DNA of 64,000 nt. Origin: Anaerocolumna aminovalerica. Its GTDB lineage: Bacteria > Bacillota > Clostridia > Lachnospirales > Lachnospiraceae. A program made the position numbers and the translations under genes. The stretch's first letter is position 1; the number at the start of each line of letters is the position of its first letter. The notes under the pieces were generated by a model, which made no database searches, was not told where the DNA came from, and saw nothing but the letters and a program-made list of their open reading frames with translations. The DNA lies in assembly GCF_900115365.1 (NCBI RefSeq), contig NZ_FOWD01000003.1, forward strand, positions 124,001-188,000. The letters are read 5' to 3'. Shown here in pieces: positions 46,021 through 54,365 of the stretch.

Positions 46021-46734
46021 TTATTTTTTTCGTCCTCGCATCTTTAGTATGGACTGATAAGCCGCTGCCTGTTCTGCGGCTTTTTTGGTTCTGCCAACTC
46101 CCACACCTAATTCTGTATTATCAATTAGCGCAACCACAGTAAAATTCTTATTATGATCAGGTCCTTCCTCTTTTATTAATTCATAAGATAATTGTCCTTT
46201 GTAGTTACTTTGCACAATTTCTTGTAAGATAGTCTTGCTATCGAAAAAGAGCTGTTTATTCTCTACATCAGACAAGATAAATTCGCTGATGAACTCTTTT
46301 GCATTAGTAAAACCACCGTCTAAATAGATTGCACCGATTACTGCTTCCAAAGCATCCGACAAAATAGAATGCCTTTCTCTACCTCCGGTTGCTGCTTCCC
46401 CCTTGCCTAAAAGGATAAAATCTCCCATCCTAATGTTAATAGCACATTGGGCAAGCATTTGCTCGCATACTAATCTGGCTCTTAATTTTGTCATATCACC
46501 TTCCGGCATCTTTGAATTATTACGGAAAATGTATTCACTAGATACTAATTCAAGAACAGCATCACCAAGAAACTCTAATCTTTCATTATTATCTAACTTA
46601 TTTAACCTTTTTTCATTGGCAAAAGAACTGTGAGTCAGGGCATGCCTTAGCAACTTTCGATCATTGAAATGATAACCAATGATATCTTCAAAAGCTTTTA
46701 AACGCGTTAATCCAGATATATCTGTACCAGCCAT
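46021..46734 (-). CDS. rnc: Ribonuclease III
   Basis: 237 aa; a dsRNA endonuclease for rRNA and mRNA processing. The signature NERLEFLGDAVLELV is near residue 40, the second catalytic region DALEAVIGAIYLDGG near 117, and a C-terminal dsRNA-binding domain (about 162-233) ends VGRTKKAAEQAAA. Start 46734 follows GGAGGTTGAAAAAG. The leader contains a long helix at 46809-46925, a possible self-cleavage site. Confidence 0.98.
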   Translation of the reverse strand: MAGTDISGLTRLKAFEDIIGYHFNDRKLLRHALTHSSFANEKRLNKLDNNERLEFLGDAVLELVSSEYIFRNNSKMPEGDMTKLRARLVCEQMLAQCAINIRMGDFILLGKGEAATGGRERHSILSDALEAVIGAIYLDGGFTNAKEFISEFILSDVENKQLFFDSKTILQEIVQSNYKGQLSYELIKEEGPDHNKNFTVVALIDNTELGVGVGRTKKAAEQAAAYQSILKMRGRKK

Positions 46735-46808
46735 CTTTTTCAACCTCCAATCAAAATATTCTAACAACTTTAAATGATTTATATCTCAAATAAAAAATCT
46801 TAAGAAAA

Positions 46809-46925
46809 TGTCATTCCAATTTAAATTTCTGCTTTTAAAAGTTTATTCTCAAATAAACAGGTTTATATCATAGTATTTTAACCTATTTGAGATTAATAAC
46901 AAGCAAAATTTAAATCAGAATGACA
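46809..46925 (-). promoter_or_regulatory. Long stem-loop in the acpP-rnc intergenic leader
   Basis: On the minus strand TGTCATTCTGATTTAAATTT (46906-46925) pairs with AAATTTAAATTGGAATGACA (46809-46828): 18 Watson-Crick pairs plus two central G.U pairs. It encloses a nested hairpin TCTCAAATA...TATTTGAGA (46884-46892 / 46847-46855) extended by GGTT/AACC. TTTTCTTAAGATTTTTT follows, so a terminator role for plsX-acpP is also possible. Confidence 0.7.
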
Positions 46926-46998
46926 CGATAGGAACTTTTTCAGTAATTCTTTTTTACGGATAACCGCTCCAAAGAGAATACGAAATAATAAAACTTAA

Positions 46999-47229
46999 TT
47001 AATTTAAAGCTTTCTTAATTTCGTCTACTGCATCACCAACTGTAACTATATTTTCAGCATCTTCATTGGCAATTTCAATGTCAAACTCTTCTTCAATACC
47101 CATAATAATTTGGAAAATATCCAGTGAGTCTGCACCTAAATCATCAACAAAAGTTGTTTCCATTGTAATTTCATCCGCTTCTACGTTTAATACTTCACCA
47201 ATAATCTTCTTTAACTTTTCAAATTCCAT
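46999..47229 (-). CDS. acpP: Acyl carrier protein
   Basis: 76 aa, acidic. The 4'-phosphopantetheine attachment serine lies in the GADSLD motif near residue 36, followed by the recognition helix [16 protein letters not shown]. It carries growing acyl chains in type II fatty acid synthesis. ATG 47229 was preferred over the GTG at 47238, which is part of the AAAGGTG ribosome binding site. It follows plsX by 26 nt. Confidence 0.98.
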   Translation of the reverse strand: MEFEKLKKIIGEVLNVEADEITMETTFVDDLGADSLDIFQIIMGIEEEFDIEIANEDAENIVTVGDAVDEIKKALN

Positions 47230-47255
47230 AATAATCACCTTTCATCTTTTACCTT

Positions 47256-48266
47256 TTATTCTTTTTCTTGAATATAAATGCTTATTTTTTCATTAATTTC
47301 TTGTTCTACAAATGTTAAACATTGAATAATTGAATTTTTAATCTCAATACTTTTTGAACTACCATGAGTCTTTACTACAAGTCCATTTAGTCCAAGCAGC
47401 GGTGCTCCGCCATATTCGGAGGCATCAAAAGACTTTAAGGTTTCCTTTAAAGCAGGCTTACTAAGTAATGCCCCTATCTTACTTCTTGTAGTGCTCATTA
47501 ATCCGGACTTTATTTTACCGACTAAAGCACTTCCAAGTCCTTCGTAAAGCTTTAAAATTACATTTCCCACAAATGCCTCACAGACAATAACGTCTGCACC
47601 TCCATGGGGAATTTCCCTAGCCTCAATACTTCCTATAAAATTAATATCGTTACAATTCTTAAGAAGAGGAAATGTCTCTTTTACCAACATGTTTCCTTTT
47701 TCTTCTTCAGCACCTATATTCACAATTGCTACTCTTGGATTTTTAATGCCAACAACATGTTCCATATATACGGAACCCATTTTCGCAAATTGTACTAAAT
47801 GTGATGCCCTTGCATCCACATTGGCACCACAGTCTACCAGTAAAGAAACTCCTTTTATGGTTGGAATGAGTGGTGCTAGCGGTGGTCTTTCTACTCCTTT
47901 TATTCTACCTATAATTAATTGTCCACCTACTAAAACAGCGCCAGTACTTCCGGCAGAAACAAATGCATCTGCTTCACCGTTTTTAACAAGATTCAGAGCA
48001 ACAACAATAGAAGATTCTTTTTTACGTCTTATGGCCATTACAGGTGCTTCTTCATTGGTAATTACTTCATTAGCATTTACAATAGATAAACGCTCTTTAT
48101 CATAAGTATAATTACTTAGTTCAGCATTGATTGCTTCTTCTTTACCAACCAGTATTACCTGTATATCTTCTCTTTCGTTGATTGCTTCTACTGTGCCTTT
48201 CACAATTTGACCGGGTGCGTTATCCCCACCCATTGCGTCAACGGCAACTCTTACCATTCTCTTCAT
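47256..48266 (-). CDS. plsX: Phosphate acyltransferase PlsX
   Basis: 336 aa; turns acyl-ACP into acyl-phosphate for PlsY. The sequence starts MKRMVRVAVDAMGGDNAPG; other blocks are ASVRRKKES-like MAIRRKKESSIVVAL, FVSAGSTGAVLVGG, LLVDCGANVDA and YGGAPLLGLNGLVVKTHGSS. Start 48266 follows GGGAGCC. In most Clostridia plsX follows yceD/rpmF; here those are absent and a promoter (48347-48375) stands directly upstream. Confidence 0.97.
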   Translation of the reverse strand: MKRMVRVAVDAMGGDNAPGQIVKGTVEAINEREDIQVILVGKEEAINAELSNYTYDKERLSIVNANEVITNEEAPVMAIRRKKESSIVVALNLVKNGEADAFVSAGSTGAVLVGGQLIIGRIKGVERPPLAPLIPTIKGVSLLVDCGANVDARASHLVQFAKMGSVYMEHVVGIKNPRVAIVNIGAEEEKGNMLVKETFPLLKNCNDINFIGSIEAREIPHGGADVIVCEAFVGNVILKLYEGLGSALVGKIKSGLMSTTRSKIGALLSKPALKETLKSFDASEYGGAPLLGLNGLVVKTHGSSKSIEIKNSIIQCLTFVEQEINEKISIYIQEKE

Positions 48267-48346
48267 AGTTGGCTCCCATCTGCACAATGCGCATATTTAC
48301 ATACTGTATACTCTCCTTCTAATCCCCCTGCCAGTATCTATACATC

Positions 48347-48375
48347 AATATACTAGATATTATTATAAAAATCAA
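48347..48375 (-). promoter_or_regulatory. sigma-A promoter of plsX-acpP
   Basis: -35 TTGATT (48370-48375), 17-bp spacer, -10 TATATT (48347-48352). The leader to the plsX ATG would be about 75 nt. No FapR-like operator was recognised. Confidence 0.75.
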
Positions 48376-48459
48376 CACTAAATTGTGAAAATATATAACC
48401 GGTAATGATACATTAAATTATCCAGGAAAAATAGTAAGGAATCTTCGGAAAATTGCACT

Positions 48460-48513
48460 GGCTGTTGTAAACCGATAAACAAAAAATTACTGTTTATTGG
48501 TTTTCCAACAGCC
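48460..48513 (-). terminator. Long hairpin after the Cys-rich protein gene
   Basis: The arms GGCTGTTGTAAACCGATAAACA (48460-48481) and their partner at 48491-48513 form a stem of about 21 bp with one extra base and a few non-pairs, 9-nt loop. It ends 18 nt after the gene's stop. The following T-run is weak (AATTTT), so termination is likely but not certain. Confidence 0.6.
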
Positions 48514-48531
48514 ACCTTAAATTGACTTTGC

Positions 48532-48975
48532 CTATTTGTTTGAATTATGAAACTCTTCAATAATGTTATCTGCAACTTCAGGATGTGTGCTATATACGTG
48601 ATTTAAATAACGGAAATTGCTTCCTTCATAGGGTTGAATTTCCCCCATTAATCCAACTTCATAACAGTTGCGTATAATATTTATAATACAATTGTCAAAA
48701 TGGTTACTGGTACAAGATTTACATTGCCTTAGAATATGTGCAATACCTCGTTCTAATTCTTCGGTATTATATAGTTTTAGATCCGATATGGGAATATTAT
48801 CACTACCATTTTCCACATAGGTAATTCCGTCCTTAAAACATTTTGTTATGCATTGTTGTGCATATCCAATAATGCAGTCCTTTTTTACACAACTACCGCA
48901 CTGTTCTTCTGTAAGGCAGGCATTTCCCAAATCAGAAATTACTTGATTAAAATCAAATTCTTCGTATAAAACCAT
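48532..48975 (-). CDS. Cysteine-rich protein, function unknown
   Basis: 147 aa; no family recognised. Ten cysteines lie in two clusters: residues 20-46 (C-x5-C-x2-C-x4-C-x7-C-x3-C, around CGSCVKKDC) and 85-104 (C-x2-C-x7-C-x7-C, around CKSCTSNHFDNC). There is no signal peptide, so a cytoplasmic metal or Fe-S site is more plausible than disulfides in an anaerobe. Start 48975 follows AAAGGAG. It lies between cheR and plsX on the same strand but has its own flanking hairpins, so it is probably monocistronic. Confidence 0.75.
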   Translation of the reverse strand: MVLYEEFDFNQVISDLGNACLTEEQCGSCVKKDCIIGYAQQCITKCFKDGITYVENGSDNIPISDLKLYNTEELERGIAHILRQCKSCTSNHFDNCIINIIRNCYEVGLMGEIQPYEGSNFRYLNHVYSTHPEVADNIIEEFHNSNK

Positions 48976-49028
48976 ACTATCTCCTTTATCTTTTGTATTA
49001 TACAATTCGTATGATTGATATGTAACTA

Positions 49029-49067
49029 AAAATGCACCCAGAAAGATTTATTATCTTTCAAAGGTGC
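49029..49067 (-). terminator. Intrinsic terminator of the cheR-type gene
   Basis: The minus strand forms GCACC-TTT-GAAAGAT-AATAA-ATCTTTC-TG-GGTGC followed by ATTTTTAG, about 80 nt after the stop codon. Confidence 0.75.
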
Positions 49068-49148
49068 GTATAGAGCATAGATACAATTCACGGAACTTTT
49101 ATTTTCTAAATTAAGTTCCGTTATATGCATACGTTTTGATAACAATAT

Positions 49149-49928
49149 CTACATTTTTCGATAAAAAAATGATTTATGAGTGATAAACTGTAAGTTTTGA
49201 GGTTGAATAATTTGCTCTGTACTACCCACAAATAATATGCCATCTTTTTTCAAGGATTGATTAAACTTCTTGTAAATATTATCCTTTGCTTCTTCCGTAA
49301 AATAGATTAATACATTTCTGCAAACAATCAAATCACAATGGCTTGGATATTCATCTTTTAACAAATTATGCTGCTTAAATTCCACACATTGCTTTATACT
49401 ATCAGAAATCTGATAAGTCTTATCATTAATTTCACGAAAATACTTTGATAAAAATTCATCAGGAAGGCCTTTTAAGCTCTTTATATTATAAAGACCTAGC
49501 TTGGCTTTTGACAGAACCTGTTTATCAATGTCAGTTGCAATGATTTTAATGCGGGAAAGAGGTAAGAATTTAGATAACAGCATGACTAAGGAATATGGTT
49601 CATCTCCTGTAGAACATGCCGCGCTCCATATCTTTAGCTGATTACCAAACTTACTGAAAAGGTAAGGCAAGATATCTCTTTCCAATAGGTTCCATTGTTC
49701 CGGATTACGGTAAAATTCTGATACATTAATGGTCAAATAATTAATAAACTCTTCAAACATCACCGGATTCTTCTTAATAGTTTCCACGTATACGTTGTAA
49801 GAATCAATCTTATGTTTGGCTATTAATGCATCAATTCTCCGTTTCATTTGACGTTCTTTATATGCATGTAAATCAATTTTAGTTAAACTTAAAATCTGCG
49901 CTTTAAAGGCCTCATAATTATCTATCAC
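49149..49928 (-). CDS. cheR: CheR-type protein-glutamate methyltransferase
   Basis: 259 aa; SAM-dependent methylation of chemoreceptor glutamates. An N-terminal helical domain (1-75) carries MKRRIDALI. The methyltransferase domain follows, with FYRNPEQW, WSAACSTGDEPYSLVMLL (SAM loop), DIDKQVLSKAKLG and DLIVCRNVLIYF. GTG at 49928 was chosen because GGAGGTTCTCT precedes it; the TTG at 49949 would overlap that site. No cheB, cheA or receptor gene is nearby, so it is an isolated member. Confidence 0.93.
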   Translation of the reverse strand: MIDNYEAFKAQILSLTKIDLHAYKERQMKRRIDALIAKHKIDSYNVYVETIKKNPVMFEEFINYLTINVSEFYRNPEQWNLLERDILPYLFSKFGNQLKIWSAACSTGDEPYSLVMLLSKFLPLSRIKIIATDIDKQVLSKAKLGLYNIKSLKGLPDEFLSKYFREINDKTYQISDSIKQCVEFKQHNLLKDEYPSHCDLIVCRNVLIYFTEEAKDNIYKKFNQSLKKDGILFVGSTEQIIQPQNLQFITHKSFFYRKM

Positions 49929-50014
49929 AGAGAACCTCCATATTCTCAATACATGTATTTACATGTAACACATCCTTATGAATGTGTTTACATAGTCTTT
50001 TGTATTAATATTCT

Positions 50015-51118
50015 TTATTCTTCTGTAGTTTCAACATTCTCTTCTTTTTGCTCTGCTGCTTCATCATCTGCATGTAGAGCTTTTATGCTTAAGCTGATCT
50101 TCTTTTCCTCCAGATTAAAGTCAACTACTTGTGCAGTCACTTCTTCTCCAATGGATAAAACATCAGATGGCTTTTCTACATGTTCTTTAGAAATCTGGGA
50201 TACATGAAGTAAAGCATCTACACCTGGCTCTAATTCCACAAAAGCACCAAAGTCAGTCATTCTTGCAACTTTTCCTGTTACAACTGTACCAACAGCGTAA
50301 TTTTCAGCAGCTTTTAACCATGGATTGGTATTCTCAAATTTAAGACTTAAAGCAATTTTTTCTCCAGAGATTTCTTTAATAAGAACTTTTACAGAATCTC
50401 CTACTTTAAATAATTTCTTAGGATTGTCTACTCTGCCCCAAGACATTTCTGAAATATGAAGAAGACCATCAGCACCGCCTAAATCGATAAACACACCGAA
50501 ATCGGTAACATTCTTAACAATGCCTTCTACTGTCATTCCTACGCTGATTCTTTCAAATAACTCTTTTTGCATAGCTTTCTTCTTCTCAACGATTAGCTGC
50601 TTACGATCGCCAATAATTCTTCTTCTCTTAGGGTTAAATTCGCTGATTACGAATTCAATTTCTTGTCCTGCATATTTTGCTAAATTCTTTTCATAAGTAT
50701 CGGAAACTAAGCTTGCAGGAATAAAGATTCTTGCTTCATCAATAATTACACTTAAGCCGCCTTCTAATACTGCAGCAACTTTTGCTTTTAACACTTCCTT
50801 ATTGTTAAAGGCTTCTTCTAATCTCTTGTTTCCTTTTTCAGCGGCCAATCTTTTATAAGTTAAAAGAACTTGTCCTTCACCATCATTTACTTTCAATACT
50901 TTGGCTTGCATAACATCGCCTTCGTGAACAAGTGTAGTCAAATCTACGTTAGGGGTATTAGTATATTCACTTCTAGTAATAATACCATCTGCTTTGTAGC
51001 CTATATTTAAGACGATCTCGTCTTCTTTTACACGTATTACAGTGCCCTCTACTACCTCTCCATTGTGTATTGTTTTAAATGATTCCTCTAATAATTGTTC
51101 AAAACTCATTTCTGACAT
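50015..51118 (-). CDS. rpsA: 30S ribosomal protein S1-like, four S1 domains
   Basis: 367 aa, shorter than the six-domain E. coli S1 and typical of Clostridia. Four OB-fold S1 repeats lie at about 17-85, 103-167, 188-256 and 273-342; the best conserved is VTDFGVFIDLGGADGLLHISEMSWGR in two pieces, matching the core S1 motif. It ends in an acidic tail. AGGAGG precedes ATG, and the gene overlaps ispH by 13 nt. Role in mRNA binding is inferred from the family. Confidence 0.95.
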   Translation of the reverse strand: MSEMSFEQLLEESFKTIHNGEVVEGTVIRVKEDEIVLNIGYKADGIITRSEYTNTPNVDLTTLVHEGDVMQAKVLKVNDGEGQVLLTYKRLAAEKGNKRLEEAFNNKEVLKAKVAAVLEGGLSVIIDEARIFIPASLVSDTYEKNLAKYAGQEIEFVISEFNPKRRRIIGDRKQLIVEKKKAMQKELFERISVGMTVEGIVKNVTDFGVFIDLGGADGLLHISEMSWGRVDNPKKLFKVGDSVKVLIKEISGEKIALSLKFENTNPWLKAAENYAVGTVVTGKVARMTDFGAFVELEPGVDALLHVSQISKEHVEKPSDVLSIGEEVTAQVVDFNLEEKKISLSIKALHADDEAAEQKEENVETTEE

Positions 51119-51951
51119 GCGGTATGAACCTCCTTGATAATATTGTTTGGGGTGGATGCCCCTGCTGTAATACCTACGCTACGAAAAGATTGGAGTTTCT
51201 CCAAATCCAGGTCTCTAAGTGTCTGTATATAGTAAGTATTTTCACATTCTAATTTAGATATTTCGTAAAGCTTTTGGGTATTGGAACTATGCTTGCCACC
51301 TATGATAATCATGGCATCTGACTCTTTTGCAAGCTGTCTGACTTCTGTCTGACGTTCTTCAGTAGCATTACATATCGTATTTAAAACAATTATATCATAA
51401 CCCTTTTTTGAGATAATTTCAACTAAATCTTGAAATTTCTTGTAATTATATGTCGTCTGGGATACAATACATATTGTTTTCTCCTCCGGTATTTTTAAAT
51501 GCTCAATTTCGTCAGCATTTTTTATTACCGAATGATTCTTATTTTCACACCATCCTTTGATTCCTTCTACCTCCGGATGGCTGTCATTACCAACGATTAT
51601 GATATAATGCCCTAATTCACTGTGTTCTTTTACAACCCTATGGATTTTTAATACATAAGGGCAAGTAGCATCAACTAATTTCAGCCCTTGTTCTTTAATG
51701 ATATCATAGATTTCCTTTGATACACCGTGGGAACGTATAATTATTGTACCCTCAGTAATTCCTTTTAATTCTTCTATTGTATGAATCAATCCTACACCTT
51801 TTGACGCCAGATCATCCACCACTTCTTCGTTGTGTATAATTGGTCCAAAAGTATAGACTTTACTGCCCTTTTCAGCTTCTTTATAAACCATATCTACAGC
51901 TCGTTTTACACCAAAACAAAATCCTGCTGTTTTTGCTAAAGTAACTTTCAT
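51106..51951 (-). CDS. ispH: 4-hydroxy-3-methylbut-2-enyl diphosphate reductase
   Basis: 281 aa; the last step of the MEP isoprenoid pathway. Three conserved cysteines that hold the Fe-S cluster are in TAGFCFGVKRA, DATCPYV and NTICNATEERQ; the proton-relay TEERQ/SN-type segments are present. It is often fused to rpsA in Clostridia; here the two are separate but overlap by 13 nt. ATG 51951 is preferred over the in-frame ATG at 51963, which is too close to GAAAGGAGC. A structured leader lies at 51965-52025. Confidence 0.95.
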   Translation of the reverse strand: MKVTLAKTAGFCFGVKRAVDMVYKEAEKGSKVYTFGPIIHNEEVVDDLASKGVGLIHTIEELKGITEGTIIIRSHGVSKEIYDIIKEQGLKLVDATCPYVLKIHRVVKEHSELGHYIIIVGNDSHPEVEGIKGWCENKNHSVIKNADEIEHLKIPEEKTICIVSQTTYNYKKFQDLVEIISKKGYDIIVLNTICNATEERQTEVRQLAKESDAMIIIGGKHSSNTQKLYEISKLECENTYYIQTLRDLDLEKLQSFRSVGITAGASTPNNIIKEVHTACQK

Positions 51952-52025
51952 TTTTATAACCATGCTCCTTTCAAAGCCCGGAGACTTAATGGGTAGCACA
52001 AATTACGGTTGAAGGAATTTCAACC
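51952..52025 (-). promoter_or_regulatory. Structured leader of ispH (shared element)
   Basis: The minus strand carries a GGTTGAA-ATTCC-TTCAACC hairpin (52007-52025), then CGTAATTTGTGC, GTCTCCGGGCTTTGAAAGGAGC and a 13-nt spacer. CTCC (51980-51983) can pair with the ribosome-binding GGAG (51965-51968), as in the der leader, but the competing second stem is much weaker here. Confidence 0.6.
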
Positions 52026-52060
52026 TCCCCCACATAATGCCTCTTTACAGCACTTCACAA

Positions 52061-52738
52061 TTAACCTCTTTCTAATCTTTCAAGGTATAAAGCAATGATC
52101 CTATCAATCACTTCCTCTATACTCATTTGCGAGGAATCAACTAGTACCGCATCCTCCGCCTGGCAAAGAGGAGATATTTCCCGATTCATGTCTTGTTTGT
52201 CTCTGGCTTTAATATCCTGTTCAATTTCATCTATGTTACAAGGGATACCTTTTAAACTTAATTCATTCCAGCGCCTTTTGGCTCTTTCTCTGGAACTGGC
52301 AGTTAAATATATTTTTAATCCTGCATCGGGAAGAACAACTGTTCCAATGTCTCTTCCATCCATAATAACCGTTCTGATTTTGGCTAAGTTTTGTTGCAAC
52401 TCCACCATTTTTTTTCTTACTTCATAATGTTTTGCCACAGCAGAGGCCATATTACCCACTTCTTCTTTACGAAGAAGATTTGTTACATTTTCATTATTCA
52501 AAATAACCTGTTGCTCTCCATTCTTATAATCAATGGTTATTTCAAGAGAATCACAAGCTTTCTGTATTTCTTCCCTGCTTTCGGTATCTATGTTCTGTCT
52601 TATAAAATATAATGCTACCGCACGATACATCGCACCTGTGTCAACATATACAATCTGAAGTTTCTTTGCTATGCTTTTTGCTATGGTACTCTTTCCTGCG
52701 CCGGCAGGTCCGTCTATGGCTATATTCTTATTTTTCAT
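52061..52738 (-). CDS. cmk: Cytidylate kinase
   Basis: 225 aa; phosphorylates CMP/dCMP. P-loop GPAGAGKST (9-17), DTGAMYRA (CMP binding), VIMDGRDIGTVVLPDA near 120 and the RDKQDMNREISPL lid region are all present. It sits in the flavoprotein-cmk-ispH-rpsA order conserved in many Clostridia. Confidence 0.98.
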   Translation of the reverse strand: MKNKNIAIDGPAGAGKSTIAKSIAKKLQIVYVDTGAMYRAVALYFIRQNIDTESREEIQKACDSLEITIDYKNGEQQVILNNENVTNLLRKEEVGNMASAVAKHYEVRKKMVELQQNLAKIRTVIMDGRDIGTVVLPDAGLKIYLTASSRERAKRRWNELSLKGIPCNIDEIEQDIKARDKQDMNREISPLCQAEDAVLVDSSQMSIEEVIDRIIALYLERLERG

Positions 52739-52820
52739 TTTGCTTATCCTATCTGCCTTTATTTTGTATCAAAATTATATTTAAAATTGATCCATTGATT
52801 TAATAATGACTCAATCCCAG

Positions 52821-54071
52821 TTACACTGCACTTCCAGCAATATATCCCGTTGACCAGGCAATTTGAAGATTAAAGCCACCGGTTAATGCATCTAAGTCAA
52901 GTACTTCTCCCGCAAAAAACACATTGGAGACCAATTTGGATTCCATGGTGGACGGATTGACTTCTTTTACTTGAATACCGCCTTTTGTTATAACTGCTTC
53001 GTTGTATTCACGGAAGCTGGTTATATGGAAAGTAAGACCTTTTAACAAGTTGACTAGTCTGATTCTTTCCTCTTTTGTAATCAAATTTACTTTTTTTTCT
53101 GGATCAATAAAACTTAATGCTATTATAACTGGAATCAGTTTATGTGGCAATAGCTTATCTAATGCATTCTTAAATTGTCTGTTACTAAATTCTCCAAAAT
53201 CTCTTAAAACTCTATCATCTAATTGTTCTAAGGTCAGCGCCGGTTTTAAATCTATAGAAAGGGCTAAGTCTTTATTCTCCATATAAGGAATACAATAACT
53301 GCTGGCACTTAATATAACAGGACCGCTGACTCCAAAATGAGTAAATAATAGTTCTCCAAAGTCTCTGTATATTTCTTTCTTTTTAGAAGTTATTTTAATC
53401 TCAATATTTTTTAATGATAAACCTTGAAGTTCTTTTATTTTTTCTATTTCTTTTATATTCATAGGAACTAAAGACGGATTACATTTAGTAATAGTGTGTC
53501 CCATAGCCTTTGCAAATTCATATCCGTCTCCGGTTGAACCGGTTGCTTTATAGGAAAGGCCTCCTGTAGCAATTATGATTTTATCACCATATAATATTTC
53601 GGAATTATTCTTTATAACTACACCTTTAAAGGTATTGCTTTCTATCAGTATCCGGTCTACTTCTTGCTCAAAGCGTACATCTACATGTAAACGGTTTAAT
53701 TCTCTGGATAATGCAGAAATTACATCGGAAGATTTATCAGACTCTGGAAAAACGCGATTACCTCTTTCGATTTTAGTCTTTAATCCCAGCTCTTCAAAGA
53801 ATGTAATAAGATCATAATTGCTGAAAGTATAAAAAGCACCGTAGAGAAATTTGGAATTTGTAACTACATTATGAAATAACTCTTCCATTTCACAAGCATT
53901 TGTAATATTACATCTGCCTTTTCCGGTAATGTATAATTTTTTACCTAATTTATTGTTTTTCTCTAATAAGATTACTTCATGATTATTTCGGGCAGCAATA
54001 ATTGCCGCCATCATTCCGGCAGCTCCTCCACCTGCTACAATTACTTTTTTTCTTGAAAAATCCTCTGTCAT
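52821..54071 (-). CDS. HI0933/YhiN-family flavoprotein
   Basis: 416-aa FAD-binding protein. Dinucleotide loop VAGGGAAGMMAA near residue 10; GKGRCNITNACE near 53; DKIIIATGGLSY near 155; the C-terminal FAD-contacting AGEVLDLDALTGGFNLQIAWSTGYIAG. The family's reaction is uncertain (annotated as aminoacetone oxidase-like). Start 54071 follows AGAGG; the longer frame to 54101 lacks a site. It is upstream of cmk as in many Clostridia. Confidence 0.93.
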   Translation of the reverse strand: MTEDFSRKKVIVAGGGAAGMMAAIIAARNNHEVILLEKNNKLGKKLYITGKGRCNITNACEMEELFHNVVTNSKFLYGAFYTFSNYDLITFFEELGLKTKIERGNRVFPESDKSSDVISALSRELNRLHVDVRFEQEVDRILIESNTFKGVVIKNNSEILYGDKIIIATGGLSYKATGSTGDGYEFAKAMGHTITKCNPSLVPMNIKEIEKIKELQGLSLKNIEIKITSKKKEIYRDFGELLFTHFGVSGPVILSASSYCIPYMENKDLALSIDLKPALTLEQLDDRVLRDFGEFSNRQFKNALDKLLPHKLIPVIIALSFIDPEKKVNLITKEERIRLVNLLKGLTFHITSFREYNEAVITKGGIQVKEVNPSTMESKLVSNVFFAGEVLDLDALTGGFNLQIAWSTGYIAGSAV

Positions 54072-54259
54072 ATATCCTCTTTTCTCATATGGTTTTTCCA
54101 TATATTTTATCTGGTAGATTGTTTATATAAATTTTATCCTTCTATTTATGATACAATAAAAATTGGATAAAGAAAATCAGAAGATACAGCACTTTTACCA
54201 AGCCTACCTGCAAAACCAAAAGGGTAATCCTAAACATGGTTTTGGTTCATGATACAAGA

Positions 54260-54312
54260 AAGAATTTTGACTTCAATAATAAGCTTATAAGTCAAAATTC
54301 TTATTGTTTTTA
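54260..54312. terminator. Hairpin downstream of the GerMN lipoprotein
   Basis: A perfect 14-bp stem AAGAATTTTGACTT / AAGTCAAAATTCTT with a 15-nt loop. TTCTTG follows on the minus strand, ATTGTTTTTATT on the plus strand. It most likely ends the minus-strand lipoprotein message. Confidence 0.7.
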
Positions 54313-54365
54313 TTCATAATCTAAATTACAGAAATACTATAATATATTAATGATGTTAAATCATA

